A DNA stretch of 64,000 nt from Rhizobium sp. Leaf262 (GCF_001422245.1 NZ_LMMM01000005.1:1-64000); one strand, 5' to 3'. Shown: positions 1 through 10,935, numbered from the stretch's first letter. The notes: generated by a model from the sequence alone, not told the origin. Made by a program: numbers and translations.

Positions 1-197
1 AGCGGGCTTTGCTCGCGCAAGCGGCCCTGGCGACTGTTCGGGTTCGATGGAACGGCGGATGTACGACCGGGCTCTGCCACGGGCTTGGTGTCCCCAGGGG
101 GTCTCGGTCTCACATCCGCCACCGCAACCGGCATTAAAACGCCAAATGACGGTGAGGGGAAGTTACAAGGGGGGCTAGCCGCACCCTCCAGCATATA
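1..197. other. Window edge, no gene recognised
   Basis: One plus-strand frame is open from base 1 to about 270, running into the 3' end of anmK. Its translation is low in complexity (Gly, Ser, Thr, Pro) and matches no family I know. It could be the tail of a gene starting left of the window, but overlap with anmK and its composition argue against a real gene. Confidence 0.3.
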
Positions 198-1331
198 TCA
201 TGACCGCAATTCACGCCTCGCCAGCACCCCACCCGTCACCGGCTCCCGCACCCCCGTCGTGCCCGGATAGGTCAGCGGCAGACCTCTGAGCGACCGCACA
301 GCCAAATACGCCCAGGCCTCGGCCTCCATCGCCCCGCCATCAAAACCCGCGGCTTCCGCTGCGATGACCTTAGCGCCCAGCTTCGACGCCTGCTCGGAAA
401 ACTCCGTCATAATAACCGGATTGAGCCGCCCACCGCCGCAAACGACATAGGTTCTGGCACCCTCCGGTAGATAGCTCGCAGACCTGAGAATGGCCGCACC
501 GGTGAGATGCGCCAGCGTTCGCGCGCCATCTTCCAGCGAAACTTCACCTTTTGCAGGCGGCAGGAAATCGGAGCGGTCCAGAGAGCGACGGATGTTTGCG
601 GAAAAGAACGGGCTTTCCATATAGCGCTCTATCAGCGACGGAACGACCTTGCCGCGAGCCGCTGTCGCGCCGTCCTTATCGTAAGTCTTGCCGGTATGCG
701 CCTCGATCCACTGGTCGATCAGCATATTGCCCGGGCCGCTGTCGAAAGCCGCCAGCGTGCCACTCTTCCCGACGTAAGTCAGGTTCGAAATCCCACCGAT
801 ATTGACGAAAACCGCAGGCGTTTCGAATTGCGCAGGCAGATTAGCGCCGAGTGCCGCGTGGTAGACCGGGATCAGCGGCGCGCCCTGCCCGCCATGCACC
901 ATGTCATTGGCGCGCATGTCATAGACCACACTAATGCCGGTTTCCTCGGCAAGCAAAGGCCCGTCGCCGATCTGCACCGTGAGCGCGTCATCCGGGCGAT
1001 GAAGCACAGTTTGGCCGTGAAAACCGATGATGTCGATATCCTGCGCACTCAACCCGTTCCGATGCAGGAATGATTTGACCGCAGCCGCATGTGCCAGCGT
1101 CAGCTTGCGCTCGGCCTCACCTAGGTCATCGGGGCGCTCATCGCGCTGGCGGATGGACTTGGCTGTGACCAGCGCCCTTTGCCATGTGGCGCGCAGTTGC
1201 TGGTCATAGGGAAAATATCCGCTCGGGCCGTGGTGCACGACGCTTTCGCCATCCGTGCGCAGCAGGGCGATGTCGATGCCATCCATGGACGTTCCGCTCA
1301 TCAGCCCTATCGCGGTTTTGACCTCGCCCAT
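198..1331 (-). CDS. anmK: Anhydro-N-acetylmuramic acid kinase
   Basis: This cytoplasmic enzyme of peptidoglycan recycling opens the 1,6-anhydro ring of anhMurNAc and phosphorylates it to MurNAc-6-phosphate. The N-terminal motif [12 protein letters not shown] is the family signature. Further sugar-kinase features follow: GFHGQT near the first third, [22 protein letters not shown], and [10 protein letters not shown] near the C-terminus. About 377 residues is normal for AnmK. I chose the ATG at 1331 because an AGGAGA-like ribosome site lies just upstream; an upstream ATG at 1358 would add nine residues. It diverges from tyrS across about 150 bases, an arrangement common in rhizobia. Confidence 0.95.
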   Translation of the reverse strand: MGEVKTAIGLMSGTSMDGIDIALLRTDGESVVHHGPSGYFPYDQQLRATWQRALVTAKSIRQRDERPDDLGEAERKLTLAHAAAVKSFLHRNGLSAQDIDIIGFHGQTVLHRPDDALTVQIGDGPLLAEETGISVVYDMRANDMVHGGQGAPLIPVYHAALGANLPAQFETPAVFVNIGGISNLTYVGKSGTLAAFDSGPGNMLIDQWIEAHTGKTYDKDGATAARGKVVPSLIERYMESPFFSANIRRSLDRSDFLPPAKGEVSLEDGARTLAHLTGAAILRSASYLPEGARTYVVCGGGRLNPVIMTEFSEQASKLGAKVIAAEAAGFDGGAMEAEAWAYLAVRSLRGLPLTYPGTTGVREPVTGGVLARRELRS

Positions 1332-1479
1332 ATCCGTTCTCCTGCCAGATGGAATCATCTCGTTACCGATTGCCGATATTCATGGCGCAAACGGGTGCAC
1401 TTTTCAAAAAATGATGCTAAAGGCGCGGCATTCACTGGCATTTCAGTGAGCAGAAGACCCAACCAGAAAGAAAAAGGTT

Positions 1480-2733
1480 ATGTCCAGGTTCAAGTCCGAT
1501 TTCCTCCGCACGCTCGATGAGCGCGGCTTCATTCACCAGATCTCCGATGAGGCAGGTCTCGATGAACTCTTCGCCAAGGAAACCGTGACTGCCTATATCG
1601 GCTTCGATCCGACCGCGCCCAGCCTGCATGCCGGCGGTCTGATCCAGATCATGATGCTGTACTGGATGCAGAAAACCGGCCATCAGCCGATATCTTTGAT
1701 GGGCGGCGGTACCGGCATGGTCGGCGATCCCTCGTTCAAGGATGAAGCACGGCAGTTGATGACGGTCGATACGATCGAAAGCAACATCGCCTCGATCAAG
1801 CGCGTCTTCTCGAACTACCTGAATTACGACGCCGCGACCGCGCCTGCGCTGATGATCAACAATGGCGACTGGCTGCGCGATATCAACTACCTCGAATTCC
1901 TGCGCGATGTCGGCCGTCACTTCTCGGTCAACCGCATGCTGTCCTTCGAAAGCGTCAAGACACGACTGGAGCGCGAGCAGTCGCTGTCCTTCCTCGAATT
2001 CAACTACATGATCCTGCAGGCCTACGACTTCGTGGAGCTGAACAAGCGCACCGGTTGCCGCCTGCAAATGGGCGGTTCGGATCAGTGGGGCAACATCATC
2101 AACGGCATCGACCTCGGCCACCGCATGGGCACGCCGCAGCTCTACGCCCTGACCTCTCCGCTTCTGACGACGTCTTCGGGTGCGAAGATGGGTAAATCCG
2201 TCAACGGTGCCGTGTGGCTGAACCCGGATATGCTGTCGGCCTATGATTTCTGGCAGTACTGGCGAAACACGGAAGACGCTGATGTGTCACGCTTCCTGAA
2301 GCTCTACACGACGTTACCGATGGACGAGATCGCGCGTCTCTCGGCGCTGGGTGGTTCGGAGATCAACGAGGTCAAGAAAATCCTCGCAACCGAAATCACC
2401 GCCATGCTGCATGGCCGCGACAATGCCGAGCAGGCTGCCGAAACCGCCCGCAAGACCTTCGAAGAAGGCGCGCTGGCCGATAACCTGCCGTCTATCGAAG
2501 TGCCGAAGGGTGAGCTTGAGGCGGGCGTCGGTCTGCTATCGCTCATTGTCCGCGCCGGTCTTGCTGCCTCCAACGGTGAAGCCCGTCGTCACGTTCAGGG
2601 CGGTGCGGTGAAGATCAACGACCAGAGCATGTCCGATGAGCGTCAGGTCATCGGCGCTGGTGAAGTCACGGCAGATGGCGTGATCAAGCTGTCGCTGGGC
2701 AAAAAGAAGCACATTCTCGTGCGGCCTGTTTGA
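1480..2733 (+). CDS. tyrS: Tyrosyl-tRNA synthetase
   Basis: This is a class I aminoacyl-tRNA synthetase charging tRNA-Tyr. The HIGH-like element lies within [11 protein letters not shown] near residue 45, the tyrosine-binding region contains YDFVELNK and GGSDQWGNI, and the KMSKS-like loop is KMGKS. The C-terminal 70 residues form an S4-type RNA-binding domain ([19 protein letters not shown]). Length of 417 residues is typical of bacterial TyrRS. The gene is divergent from anmK and is followed within 20 bases of its stop by a palindromic repeat that may end transcription. Confidence 0.97.
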   Translation: MSRFKSDFLRTLDERGFIHQISDEAGLDELFAKETVTAYIGFDPTAPSLHAGGLIQIMMLYWMQKTGHQPISLMGGGTGMVGDPSFKDEARQLMTVDTIESNIASIKRVFSNYLNYDAATAPALMINNGDWLRDINYLEFLRDVGRHFSVNRMLSFESVKTRLEREQSLSFLEFNYMILQAYDFVELNKRTGCRLQMGGSDQWGNIINGIDLGHRMGTPQLYALTSPLLTTSSGAKMGKSVNGAVWLNPDMLSAYDFWQYWRNTEDADVSRFLKLYTTLPMDEIARLSALGGSEINEVKKILATEITAMLHGRDNAEQAAETARKTFEEGALADNLPSIEVPKGELEAGVGLLSLIVRAGLAASNGEARRHVQGGAVKINDQSMSDERQVIGAGEVTADGVIKLSLGKKKHILVRPV

Positions 2734-2749
2734 GGTTTCAAATAAACTC

Positions 2750-2859
2750 TCCGTCACCCCGGCCTTGAGCCGGGGTCCAGCAGCGCCGCGTCTACGGCGC
2801 GAAAGAGTCTTTTCAGCCCAAGGACTTGGGCTGACTGGCATCAAGTGCGGGATGACGGA
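2750..2859. repeat. Intergenic palindromic repeat, mosaic copy
   Basis: An inverted repeat fills the gap between the convergent tyrS and ABC permease genes. The outer ends pair imperfectly (TCCGTCACCCC against GGGATGACGGA). The left side has its own hairpin (CCCCGGC...GCCGGGG), and the centre has GCGCCG...CGGCGC and CAGCCCAAGGACTTGGGCTG. The centre is nearly the same as in the copies at 43158 and 62734, but the outer arms differ and resemble those at 60647. It could serve as a bidirectional terminator. Confidence 0.8.
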
Positions 2860-2869
2860 GGAGTAATGA

Positions 2870-3631
2870 TCAGTTCCTCAACTTATAGCCAGTCTTGAAC
2901 ATCCAGCCCACTACGCCAAGACAAACCGCCAAGAACAGCGTGATCATCGCCAGGCTGAGGACAGGGTTCACGTCCGAAATCTCATAGAAACTCCAGCGGA
3001 AGCCGCTGATGAGATACAGCACCGGATTGAAGTGGCTGACCGTCTGCCAGAAGGGCGGCAGCATGTTGATGGAATAGAAGCTGCCACCGAGGAACGTCAA
3101 CGGTGGGACGACCAGCATCGGGATAAGGTTGAGCTGTTCGAAATTCGAGGCCCATATGCCTATGATGAAGCCGAACAGGCTGAAGCTGATGGCCGTCAGC
3201 ACGAAGAACAGGACCATCATGAAGGGGTGGGCAATCGATATATCGACGAAGAAGGATGCGGTGATGAGGATGATCGTACCGATCATCAACCCCTTCGTCG
3301 CCGCCGCCCCGACATAGCCGATAACGATCTCGCTCATCGCCACGGGGGCCGACAGGATCTCATAAATCGTGCCGGTGAATTTGGGGAAATATATGCCGAA
3401 CGAGCCGTTGCTGACGCACTGCGTCAACAATGTGAGCATGATCAGGCCGGGTGTTATGAAAGCGCCATAGGAAACGCCATCCACCTCCTGAATACGCGAT
3501 CCTATAGCTGTGCCGAACACGATGAAATAAAGTGATGTCGAGATGACAGGCGACACGACGCTTTGCAAAAGCGTGCGGCGCGTGCGGGCCATTTCGAAGA
3601 GATAGATGGACTTGATAGCCTCGAAGTTCAT
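2870..3631 (-). CDS. ABC-2 type transporter permease
   Basis: This integral membrane subunit belongs to the ABC-2 (YadH/NodJ-like) family. It has 253 residues with about six hydrophobic segments and the ABC-2 signature region around [20 protein letters not shown]. Its start overlaps the stop of the upstream ATPase gene by 4 bases, so the two are translationally coupled and probably form one exporter. Relatives export drugs, polysaccharides or lipo-oligosaccharides. The substrate here cannot be told from the sequence. It is not clearly NodJ, since no nod genes are nearby. Confidence 0.9.
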   Translation of the reverse strand: MNFEAIKSIYLFEMARTRRTLLQSVVSPVISTSLYFIVFGTAIGSRIQEVDGVSYGAFITPGLIMLTLLTQCVSNGSFGIYFPKFTGTIYEILSAPVAMSEIVIGYVGAAATKGLMIGTIILITASFFVDISIAHPFMMVLFFVLTAISFSLFGFIIGIWASNFEQLNLIPMLVVPPLTFLGGSFYSINMLPPFWQTVSHFNPVLYLISGFRWSFYEISDVNPVLSLAMITLFLAVCLGVVGWMFKTGYKLRN

Positions 3632-4566
3632 TTTTGACCTCCCACCAGCGCCACGAAAATGTCTTCGAGCGAGCTCTGGCGTGTCGAAATATCCTTGAAA
3701 TGAATGCCTGCCGCCGACAGCGCCGAAAGCACGTCGGCGATCCTGCTCTGCTCTCCATTGCCCTCATATTCGTAAGTCAGACAGCTGCCGTCTTCGGAAA
3801 GAGACAGCTGGAACTGTGAGAGACTATCCGGCAAAGCCTTCACCGGCTCGGTCAACTCAAGCGAAAGCTGTTTTCGACCGAGCTTGCGCATCAGGGCCGT
3901 CTTGTCTTCCACCAATAGAAGCTCGCCGCCGTTGATGACTCCAACGCGGTCGGCAATCTCTTCGGCTTCTTCGATATAGTGGGTGGTCAGAATGATCGTG
4001 ACGCCGGTGGCGCGAAGCTCTTCCACCACCTGCCACATATCGCGGCGCAGGGCGACATCGACGCCTGCCGTCGGCTCATCCAGAAACAGGATTTTCGGCT
4101 CATGCGCCAGCGCCTTGGCAATCAGCACACGCCGCTTCATGCCGCCCGACAGCTCGCGCAGCATGTTGTCCTTCTTGCTGAAGAGCGACAGCGATTTCAA
4201 AATCCGCTCGACCAGCTCCGGGTTCTTCTTCTGGCCATGCAGCCCGCGTGAGAAGGACACCGTGTTCCAGACGGTTTCGAACTGGTCGGTCGTCAGTTCC
4301 TGCGGCACAAGGCCGATCAACTCGCGGGTCTTGCGAAATTCGCTCACCACATCATGCCCGCCGACCAGCACCCTACCCTCGCCGGGGTTGACCAGTCCGC
4401 AAATGATCGAGATCAACGTGGTCTTGCCCGCGCCATTCGGCCCGAGCAGCGCGAGAATTTCGCCTTGATAAATGTCGAGGCTGACGCCTTTTAGCGCCTG
4501 GAACCCGTTGGCATAGGATTTCGTCAGGTTCTGGATGGAAACGATCGGTTTAACGGGGGAGTTCAT
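3628..4566 (-). CDS. ABC transporter ATP-binding protein (ABC-2 exporter)
   Basis: This ATPase subunit partners the overlapping permease. It shows Walker A ([11 protein letters not shown], near residue 40), the ABC signature LSGGMKRR, Walker B ([13 protein letters not shown]) and the switch histidine in [19 protein letters not shown]. The extra C-terminal region of about 80 residues is typical of the YadG/CcmA/NodI-type group. The length of 312 residues is normal. The sequence does not identify the substrate. Confidence 0.93.
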   Translation of the reverse strand: MNSPVKPIVSIQNLTKSYANGFQALKGVSLDIYQGEILALLGPNGAGKTTLISIICGLVNPGEGRVLVGGHDVVSEFRKTRELIGLVPQELTTDQFETVWNTVSFSRGLHGQKKNPELVERILKSLSLFSKKDNMLRELSGGMKRRVLIAKALAHEPKILFLDEPTAGVDVALRRDMWQVVEELRATGVTIILTTHYIEEAEEIADRVGVINGGELLLVEDKTALMRKLGRKQLSLELTEPVKALPDSLSQFQLSLSEDGSCLTYEYEGNGEQSRIADVLSALSAAGIHFKDISTRQSSLEDIFVALVGGQK

Positions 4567-4678
4567 CAGAAATCTTTCAACACAATCATGCTCGAACGCA
4601 TATAGGTTTAAGATTGCTGAAAAGCCAACCCCGCAGCGAAATCATACTATGATCGGGGCATAAAACAGCCGATCATTC

Positions 4679-5857
4679 TCAACTGCAGTGGCGATATCCG
4701 GATTTGCGGGTCCGCAGATCGAAATGAAAGTGATTCCAGTGACTTGGATCGCTGCCAGGGCCAAGCACCGTGGAAAAGTACTTGCAACTGTCACTCCGAA
4801 CCGTTTTCAGAAGTCCTTTTTCACGGAAAGCGAAGAAGCTCTTCTTGCGGACATCGATCTCCTTGCCGTTCTTTAGCGTGATGGTGCCGATGTCGATGGC
4901 GTTTCCGCGTGCATGTTCCGACCATGGATTGCTGGAGCGCGAATTCATCTTACGGCAGGAGTAACCGCCCATCGGCGTGATCCGCTCCACGCCAGAAAGA
5001 TAGCGGAAGCGCGAGGATGGTACGAGTTCGAACTTCACCCATTTGGCAAAGGCGAGCGTGATCTGGCAATTGAGCTTCACGGCAGGCCGCACCGCAACGC
5101 CGCTGGCAAGACCGCTCAATTCAATGGGATAATCGATGCCACAGGTTGGACCGTCGGAAATCCGGGCGACATCCCGGAAGGAAACGCCCAGCCTGCGCAA
5201 TTCCGAACGGCACGCGATTTCGGACGGCGGCATCATGCCCGGTGGCGAAGACATGCGACGTTCCAGCGTCGGGTTGTCGGGCATCAGCATCGCGACATCC
5301 TGTACCGGCTGGCGTTGCCTTTGTCCTTCGCCGGGCGGCGGGATGAGGCGGGATTGTCCCTGCGGCTGACGGCGTGGCGCAGACGACATCGGCATCTGCT
5401 GCAACTCTTCCGGCTGCCCTCCCGACACTTCCATGTCCTGCTCTTCCGCAAGGCCACGCACAGGTGCAACGCCCAGACCGTCATCCATGTTGACGCCACC
5501 CTCGCCCTCGGCCATCACGCTCTGGGATTGGGGCGCAACGCCAAGCCGCGCCTGCTGGGCATCCAGTGTGGAATATTGCTGTCCGGGTGCGGCCTGCAGC
5601 AGCGGATCACGCGATGGCGTCTGCTCGGGCATCGGCTGGGCCAATGGCGCATAATCACTGACCGGCTCCGTCGGAAAGTTTCTGGCAGCCGGCGCGCTGT
5701 AATTCTGCTGTTGAGAAGAACGAATAGAACTCACCCGCGTCGCGCCATCGACATCGACATCGGCGGGAGGCACAAGCCCCTCCGCCGAACACGACGCAAT
5801 CACCGTGGAGATCGTCAGCAACGTCACAAAACGACGCGGAAGGGAAACATACGCCAT
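4679..5857 (-). CDS. Extensin-domain lipoprotein, probable peptidoglycan-active
   Basis: The N-terminus is a hydrophobic signal ending in the lipobox-like VIASCS, suggesting a lipid-anchored envelope protein. A long region rich in Pro, Gln and Ser (about residues 30-200) follows and is probably disordered. The last 180 residues are an extensin-like C-terminal (DUF882/M15-like) domain with conserved cysteines, SEHARGNAIDIG and SHWNHFHFDL. These His and Asp residues resemble the zinc site of DD-/LD-peptidases. Catalysis on peptidoglycan is inferred from the fold. I prefer the ATG at 5857; an in-frame TTG at 5896 is an alternative. Confidence 0.82.
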   Translation of the reverse strand: MAYVSLPRRFVTLLTISTVIASCSAEGLVPPADVDVDGATRVSSIRSSQQQNYSAPAARNFPTEPVSDYAPLAQPMPEQTPSRDPLLQAAPGQQYSTLDAQQARLGVAPQSQSVMAEGEGGVNMDDGLGVAPVRGLAEEQDMEVSGGQPEELQQMPMSSAPRRQPQGQSRLIPPPGEGQRQRQPVQDVAMLMPDNPTLERRMSSPPGMMPPSEIACRSELRRLGVSFRDVARISDGPTCGIDYPIELSGLASGVAVRPAVKLNCQITLAFAKWVKFELVPSSRFRYLSGVERITPMGGYSCRKMNSRSSNPWSEHARGNAIDIGTITLKNGKEIDVRKKSFFAFREKGLLKTVRSDSCKYFSTVLGPGSDPSHWNHFHFDLRTRKSGYRHCS

Positions 5858-5979
5858 ACCAGAACCTGTACCTTCAGCGGCCGCAACGCGCGGCAATCGA
5901 GCTAAATCTTAAACAAATTTGGTAAACGAACCCTTTTCATCGCGACCGTGAAACTTACAGGCAAAGGTCTGGACGTTGC

Positions 5980-6011
5980 AAAGCCGGACAACGACCACGT
6001 TGCCCGGCTTT
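5980..6011 (-). terminator. Weak hairpin terminator
   Basis: A 13-base stem with one mismatch and a 6-base loop sits 30 bases beyond the stop of the 6041-6970 gene. Only a short T tract follows on the minus strand, so its strength is uncertain. Confidence 0.4.
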
Positions 6012-6040
6012 CGGCGTCAGGATGACGATCTCTCTGCCTG

Positions 6041-6970
6041 TTAAGGCAGTTGAAAGGTAAAGGTCAGCACATATTCCGTACCGGTGACCCGATCGCGGGT
6101 GCGGGTTACTTTCAGCGTGACCACATCGAACTGGTGCTGCAATCCCGCGCTCACCTTGCCGCCGGTGGTTTTCTCGTGGAAGATCGAAGTGCGGTCGTCG
6201 CCTATTTCAACCCTTCGCGTCCTCTCGGTGCCGACATATTTCTGCATGAAGGAGCCATAGAGATCGCCATTACGAACGGTGGTATCTATGCCGCTCGATG
6301 TTGCCTCGCGAAATGCGCTGGCAGAGATCGAACGGTCGAGGCTGCGGACGCTTCCACCAAGTGTGATTTTTGATAAATCTCTACCGTCATGTTCCAGCGA
6401 GAGGTTGTGCTTCGCCTCGAAGTCCGGTCGTCTGTCTGAGTGGTACCCACCAACGATGCGGTTGTCATAGGTAAAGATGTAGCGTTCACTTCGGGCATTA
6501 TACTGAAAGCCGTAGGTGGAATTGCCGCTGCGAAGCTGGATGCCCGGAGCGGGCTCGCTTCCCAGAATCGGCGACACATTGCTGGCGAAGTTGAAGAGCG
6601 GCTTTGTGATTCTGTCGAACTGCGTCGGCGTCAGGGTTACGGGTTTGCCGTCACGGTCGAAGCCGCCGACAGCAAGGCAGGGGCGTTGGTCGATGACGCT
6701 CTTCAGCGCGAACATCGTGCAGCCATCGGGCGTCGTTGCTGCGATGGCGGCGTGCACGGAGTTGCGAAGGGTGTAGTTTCCGCAGCAGGAAAACGCATCA
6801 TTATCTATGCTGGCGTCTTTGGTGTAACCCGTGAAGACTACGCCGCTCGCTCCATTCGACAGGCTCGCATCGCCGAAATGGGGACCGCTTTTCAGCGGAA
6901 ATAACCGAAACTGGTCATCACCAGCCATCGTCTTGGCGCTCGATAGCTCAGAAAGTGGCGTTCCGGACAT
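6041..6970 (-). CDS. Hypothetical protein, 309 residues
   Basis: I do not recognise this protein. It has no signal peptide or membrane segment. An unusual CC pair (FSCCGNYTL, near residue 65) lies in the first third. The second half alternates polar and hydrophobic residues (YIFTYDNRIVGGYH, KITLGGSVRSLDRS, QHQFDVVTLKVTRTRDRVTG), suggesting a beta-rich fold. I chose the start at 6970 because GAGGGAG lies 7-8 bases upstream; an ATG 33 bases further up has no such site. It sits alone between the extensin-like gene and a chemoreceptor, with a possible terminator at each side. Confidence 0.7.
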   Translation of the reverse strand: MSGTPLSELSSAKTMAGDDQFRLFPLKSGPHFGDASLSNGASGVVFTGYTKDASIDNDAFSCCGNYTLRNSVHAAIAATTPDGCTMFALKSVIDQRPCLAVGGFDRDGKPVTLTPTQFDRITKPLFNFASNVSPILGSEPAPGIQLRSGNSTYGFQYNARSERYIFTYDNRIVGGYHSDRRPDFEAKHNLSLEHDGRDLSKITLGGSVRSLDRSISASAFREATSSGIDTTVRNGDLYGSFMQKYVGTERTRRVEIGDDRTSIFHEKTTGGKVSAGLQHQFDVVTLKVTRTRDRVTGTEYVLTFTFQLP

Positions 6971-7109
6971 TCCAAATCTCCCTCTACACGTCATGTCAGA
7001 CACAAAAAGACAAAACTAATGCGAGTGAAAATCGGGCAAAATTAAAGCTGCTGGATGAAATATCCTTTGAAAATTTGATAACGATACAAATCCGGACAGC
7101 ACAATAAAA

Positions 7110-7141
7110 AAGGACGCCGCATGCCGCAGCGCCCTCTTTTT
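7110..7141 (-). terminator. Possible terminator after chemoreceptor gene
   Basis: An imperfect hairpin (AAAAAGGACGC against GCGCCCTCTTTTT) lies just past the stop of the chemoreceptor gene, with A/T runs on both sides. Pairing is incomplete, so this is only a candidate. Confidence 0.4.
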
Positions 7142-7158
7142 CGTCGTGTCAGTCTTTC

Positions 7159-8976
7159 TCAAGCTGCGCGTGAAACGCCGGAAGCCGCATTGTTGTGACC
7201 CAGCTGGAAACGAGACAAGAGCGTGTGAAGCTGACGGCTTTCCTCGGCAAGCGTCTGGCTGGCCGCCGTGGTTTCCTCGACCATCGCGGCATTTTGCTGC
7301 GTCATCTGATCCATGTGGTTGACGGAGCTGTTGATCTCCTGAAGGCCGGTTGCCTGCTCCCTTGCCGTGGTGGCAATGGTGTTGACGTGGCCATCGACCC
7401 TGTTGACCAAGGCCATGATTTCATCCAGCGCATCGCCTGTCGATCGAACAAGGGACACGCCACCATTGACCTGTTCGGCAGAACTGTTGATCAGCGTCTT
7501 GATCTCCTTCGCCGCGTTGGCAGAGCGCTGTGCCAGTTCACGCACTTCCTGCGCCACGACTGCGAAACCACGGCCCGCCTCACCTGCGCGCGCGGCTTCC
7601 ACACCGGCATTGAGAGCAAGGAGGTTCGTCTGGAAGGCAATCTCATCGATGACCACGATGATCTGTCCGATTTTCTTCGAGGAGTCTTCGATACGGTTCA
7701 TGGCTTCAACGGCATTACGGACGATATCGCCAGAACGCCCCGCACTTGTCTTGGTCTCGCTGACCATGCTTCGTGCCTCGTTGGCACGCTCGGAGGCGGT
7801 GCGGACGGTGGCGGTGATTTCTTCCAGCGCAGCCGCGGTTTCCTCAAGGGCAGCGGCCTGTTGCTCCGTACGACGCGAGAGGTTGCCCGTGGCTTCGCTG
7901 ATGTCACCGGCACTGTCGTTGACGACATGGCTGGTATGGGAAATGGCACCGATGACGCTTTGAAGTTCACCCACCGCACTGTTGAAATCGGCGCGCAGCT
8001 TTTCGTACTCGCGACCGATATCACCCACCTGCACGGTCAGATCGCCCTGAGAAAGCCGTTCCAGTGCTCGTGCGAGTTCGTTCATGGCATGGGCCTGCTG
8101 GTCGGATGCGCTGCGCAAGGCAGCCTCGTTGCCGCGACGCGTCTCTTCAAACGCCTTTTGCTGTTCCGCTTCGCGCTGTTGCAACTGGACACGTTCGTTG
8201 ACCGAATCGCGCAGGACAAGAAGCGTCTTCGCCATGGCACCGATTTCATTGCGGCGGTCGGCAAAGGCGACATCGGCATTTCCATCGCCGTCGGCAATGC
8301 GGCCCATGCTGTTCTTGAGGCTTGCAATCGGGCCTGTCACACCGCCGACGACGAAGGCCGCTGCAGCCAGGACGACGAAGGCACTGGCAGCGCAAATGCC
8401 CGCGATCCATAGTGCTTCGCCCCAGAAAGCGGCCTTGAGATCGTCCACGTAAACGCCCGTGCCGACGATCCAGCCCCACGGAGCAAAACCTGCGACGTGC
8501 GAGAATTTCTCGACAGGATCAGGAGAGCCCGGCTTCGGCCAGTAATAATCGACAAACCCCTTGCCGCCCGCTTTGACCGTGTTGACGAATTCCACGAACA
8601 GCTGCTTGCCGTTGGGGTCCTTGTTGGCAGTCAGGTCGGTTCCATTCAGCTCCGGCTTGACGGGATGCATGATCATTTTCGGACCCATGTCATTGATCCA
8701 GAAATAACCATTGCCGTTCTCGTAGCGCATGGCTGAAATTGCCGCTTTCGCCTGCTGCTGCGCGACCTCCTTCGTCAAGGTACCACTCTGCTCAAGACGA
8801 TAATATTGCGAAAGAATACCGACAGCCGTCTGGGTCATCGATTCCAGTCCGGCCTTTCGTTCCCGCTCCATGCCTTGGTAACTTCCAAACAAACTGGATG
8901 TCAGGGCGCCGGCCAATATCACAAGAAAAAGCGCAACAAGCGCGTAAAGGCGCATGGAAATGGTTAGATGCTTCAT
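7159..8976 (-). CDS. Methyl-accepting chemotaxis protein with Cache sensor
   Basis: This is a transmembrane chemoreceptor. TM1 lies near residues 8-30. A periplasmic single-Cache domain follows (about 35-180), with [17 protein letters not shown] and [15 protein letters not shown], typical of sCache_2 sensors of small organic acids. TM2 is alanine-rich near residue 200, followed by HAMP segments. The C-terminal signalling domain contains the conserved hairpin tip [20 protein letters not shown]. No CheR-binding pentapeptide is visible at the end. I prefer the ATG at 8976 to a GTG at 8988. The ligand cannot be deduced. Confidence 0.93.
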   Translation of the reverse strand: MKHLTISMRLYALVALFLVILAGALTSSLFGSYQGMERERKAGLESMTQTAVGILSQYYRLEQSGTLTKEVAQQQAKAAISAMRYENGNGYFWINDMGPKMIMHPVKPELNGTDLTANKDPNGKQLFVEFVNTVKAGGKGFVDYYWPKPGSPDPVEKFSHVAGFAPWGWIVGTGVYVDDLKAAFWGEALWIAGICAASAFVVLAAAAFVVGGVTGPIASLKNSMGRIADGDGNADVAFADRRNEIGAMAKTLLVLRDSVNERVQLQQREAEQQKAFEETRRGNEAALRSASDQQAHAMNELARALERLSQGDLTVQVGDIGREYEKLRADFNSAVGELQSVIGAISHTSHVVNDSAGDISEATGNLSRRTEQQAAALEETAAALEEITATVRTASERANEARSMVSETKTSAGRSGDIVRNAVEAMNRIEDSSKKIGQIIVVIDEIAFQTNLLALNAGVEAARAGEAGRGFAVVAQEVRELAQRSANAAKEIKTLINSSAEQVNGGVSLVRSTGDALDEIMALVNRVDGHVNTIATTAREQATGLQEINSSVNHMDQMTQQNAAMVEETTAASQTLAEESRQLHTLLSRFQLGHNNAASGVSRAA

Positions 8977-9283
8977 TGAAACCGACACCCAAATTGTTAA
9001 AAGACATAAAGAAGATATGCGGAAAATATTTATGATGAATAAATTAGAGAAAACCTTTTTCGACCTGAAAAAATTCCATCGTTACACGATCGATAGACAG
9101 CAAAGCCGTACTTATGCTCAAAGATATTTTGTGCACCGCAGCAAAAAATATCAAAACCAATCAGCACAGTTGTATAGCTGCAGAATGATACTCCCATCAG
9201 GCTGCGTTGCATCGTGGGCGAAAGAAAGCGTTAATCATGCGGGCTTATCCTGACGGAATGGCGCCACTATTACGGAGGGTCTC
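8977..9283. other. AT-rich intergenic region
   Basis: This 307-base divergent spacer holds the promoters of the chemoreceptor and DUF1883 genes. It is clearly AT-richer than its flanks. The only site I can support is GGAGGG just before the ATG at 9284. No hairpin, tRNA or convincing ORF was found. Confidence 0.5.
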
Positions 9284-9595
9284 ATGGCCAAGCCAAGCTT
9301 CCGCTTTACCCATTACGATCTCAAGCAGCTGCGCGCAGGTGCCATCATCGAGGTGTCGCTGAATGCGGTGAACAATGTGCGGCTGATGACGTCAGGAAAC
9401 TACCAGCGCTTCACCGAAATGCTGGACTTCAAATATCTGGGCGGCGTCGCCAAGAAATCTCCTCTGCGGGTGACCATTCCCGAGACGTCGCACTGGCATT
9501 TGATCGTGGATTGTGAAGGGCATCACACCCTGGCGGAATCCTCTGTCAAAATGCTGCCGCCGCGCATGGCAACGCTTGTGCGCGAAGCCTCCTGA
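9284..9595 (+). CDS. DUF1883 domain protein
   Basis: This is a small cytoplasmic protein of 103 residues matching the DUF1883 family, whose function is unknown. Family members start with a conserved FxHYDLKxLRAGAxxEVxL pattern, seen here at residues 7-25, and include a SHWHLIVD segment near residue 68. A GGAGGG ribosome site precedes the ATG. It is convergent with rarA, with 23 bases between the stops. Confidence 0.85.
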   Translation: MAKPSFRFTHYDLKQLRAGAIIEVSLNAVNNVRLMTSGNYQRFTEMLDFKYLGGVAKKSPLRVTIPETSHWHLIVDCEGHHTLAESSVKMLPPRMATLVREAS

Positions 9596-9618
9596 AACAG
9601 GGCACAAGCCGCACGCCG

Positions 9619-10935
9619 CTATTTACCACCCCGCTCGCGGCGAAGTTTTGCCCACCAATCCAGACGTTTGCGAATATCGCGTTCGAACCCCCGGTCGGGC
9701 GGATCGTAGAACGTGGTGCGGCCCATTTTCTCCGGGAAGTAGTCCTGCCCTGAAAACGCATCCGGCTCGTCGTGGTCGTAGCGATAGCCATCGCCATATC
9801 CCTCGCCTTTCATCAACTTGGTCGGCGCGTTGAGAATATGCTTGGGCGGTAGCAGCGAGCCGTTTTCCTTGGCAGCGCGCATAGCCGATTTGAAGGCGGT
9901 GTAAACCGCATTGGATTTGGGTGCCGTCGCCAGATAGACGCACGCCTGCGCCAGCGCCAGCTCACCTTCAGGCGACCCCAGATAATCATAGGCATCCTTG
10001 GCCGCATTGCACACGACAAGCGCCTGCGGATCGGCAAGGCCGATATCCTCGACGGCCATGCGCACCAGCCGCCGCCCGAGATACAGCGGGTCTTCGCCCG
10101 CGTCGAACATGCGGGCAAGGTAATAGAGTGCCGCGTCGGGATCGGAACCGCGGACCGACTTATGCAGGGCCGAAATAAGATTGTAATGGCCGTCCTGGCC
10201 CTTGTCATAGACCGGCGCGCGACGCTGAACGATGCGTGTCAGTCCCTCCGTATCGAAGACCTCACCCTTTCGCGCGGCGCGCCAGACCTCTTCCGCCAGC
10301 GTCAGCACCGCACGGCCATCACCATCGGCCATGCGGATCAGCGAGGCACGCGCATCATCATCGAGCGGAAGGGGCTTGTCTTCCACCTGCTCGGCGCGTT
10401 TGAGCAGTTCCAGAAGGCTTTCCTCGTCATGGCTCTGGAATGTCAGAACCCGCGCCCGCGACAAAAGAGCGGCGTTCAGTTCGAAAGAAGGATTTTCGGT
10501 GGTGGCACCAACGAGGATGATGGTGCCGTCTTCCATGACAGGCAGGAAACTGTCCTGCTGGGCGCGGTTGAAGCGATGGATTTCGTCCACGAACAGCAGG
10601 GTCTGCCGTCCGTTCATACGTCGCGTGCGTGCGCTTTCGAAGACCTTCTTCAGGTCGGCGACGCCGGAAAAAATTGCCGATATCTGCTCGAAGGCAAGCC
10701 CCGCCTCGCCTGATAGCAACCGGGCAACCGTCGTCTTGCCGGTGCCGGGCGGGCCCCAGAAAATCATGGAGCCGAGCGACCCGCTTTCGATCATGCGGCG
10801 CAAAACGCCTTCTTCACCCGTCAGATGCGCTTGGCCGGTGACCTCGCCAAGCGTCGTCGGGCGCAGCCTGTCGGCCAAAGGCCGCCGGTTGGCGACCTCC
10901 GGCGGTATCTGTGGGGAAAAGAGATCGCCGCTCAT
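9619..10935 (-). CDS. rarA: Replication-associated recombination protein A (AAA+ ATPase)
   Basis: RarA/MgsA is a clamp-loader-like AAA+ ATPase acting at stalled replication forks. Walker A is GPPGTGKTT near residue 62, Walker B is LLFVDEIHRFN, and sensor 1 lies in ILVGATTENPSF. The C-terminal half carries the family's tetramerisation region, including SVRGSDPDAALYYLARM and DIGLADP. The length of 438 residues is standard. Its start overlaps the 3' end of the upstream protease gene by 4 bases, so they are probably co-transcribed. Confidence 0.96.
   Translation of the reverse strand: MSGDLFSPQIPPEVANRRPLADRLRPTTLGEVTGQAHLTGEEGVLRRMIESGSLGSMIFWGPPGTGKTTVARLLSGEAGLAFEQISAIFSGVADLKKVFESARTRRMNGRQTLLFVDEIHRFNRAQQDSFLPVMEDGTIILVGATTENPSFELNAALLSRARVLTFQSHDEESLLELLKRAEQVEDKPLPLDDDARASLIRMADGDGRAVLTLAEEVWRAARKGEVFDTEGLTRIVQRRAPVYDKGQDGHYNLISALHKSVRGSDPDAALYYLARMFDAGEDPLYLGRRLVRMAVEDIGLADPQALVVCNAAKDAYDYLGSPEGELALAQACVYLATAPKSNAVYTAFKSAMRAAKENGSLLPPKHILNAPTKLMKGEGYGDGYRYDHDEPDAFSGQDYFPEKMGRTTFYDPPDRGFERDIRKRLDWWAKLRRERGGK

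Noticed and set aside
85-270. A 61-codon frame at the left edge
   Set aside because: Low complexity, no ribosome site, and it overlaps the end of anmK.
4913-5905. A 330-codon open frame opposite the extensin-like gene
   Set aside because: Arg-rich antisense frame, typical of GC-rich shadow translation.
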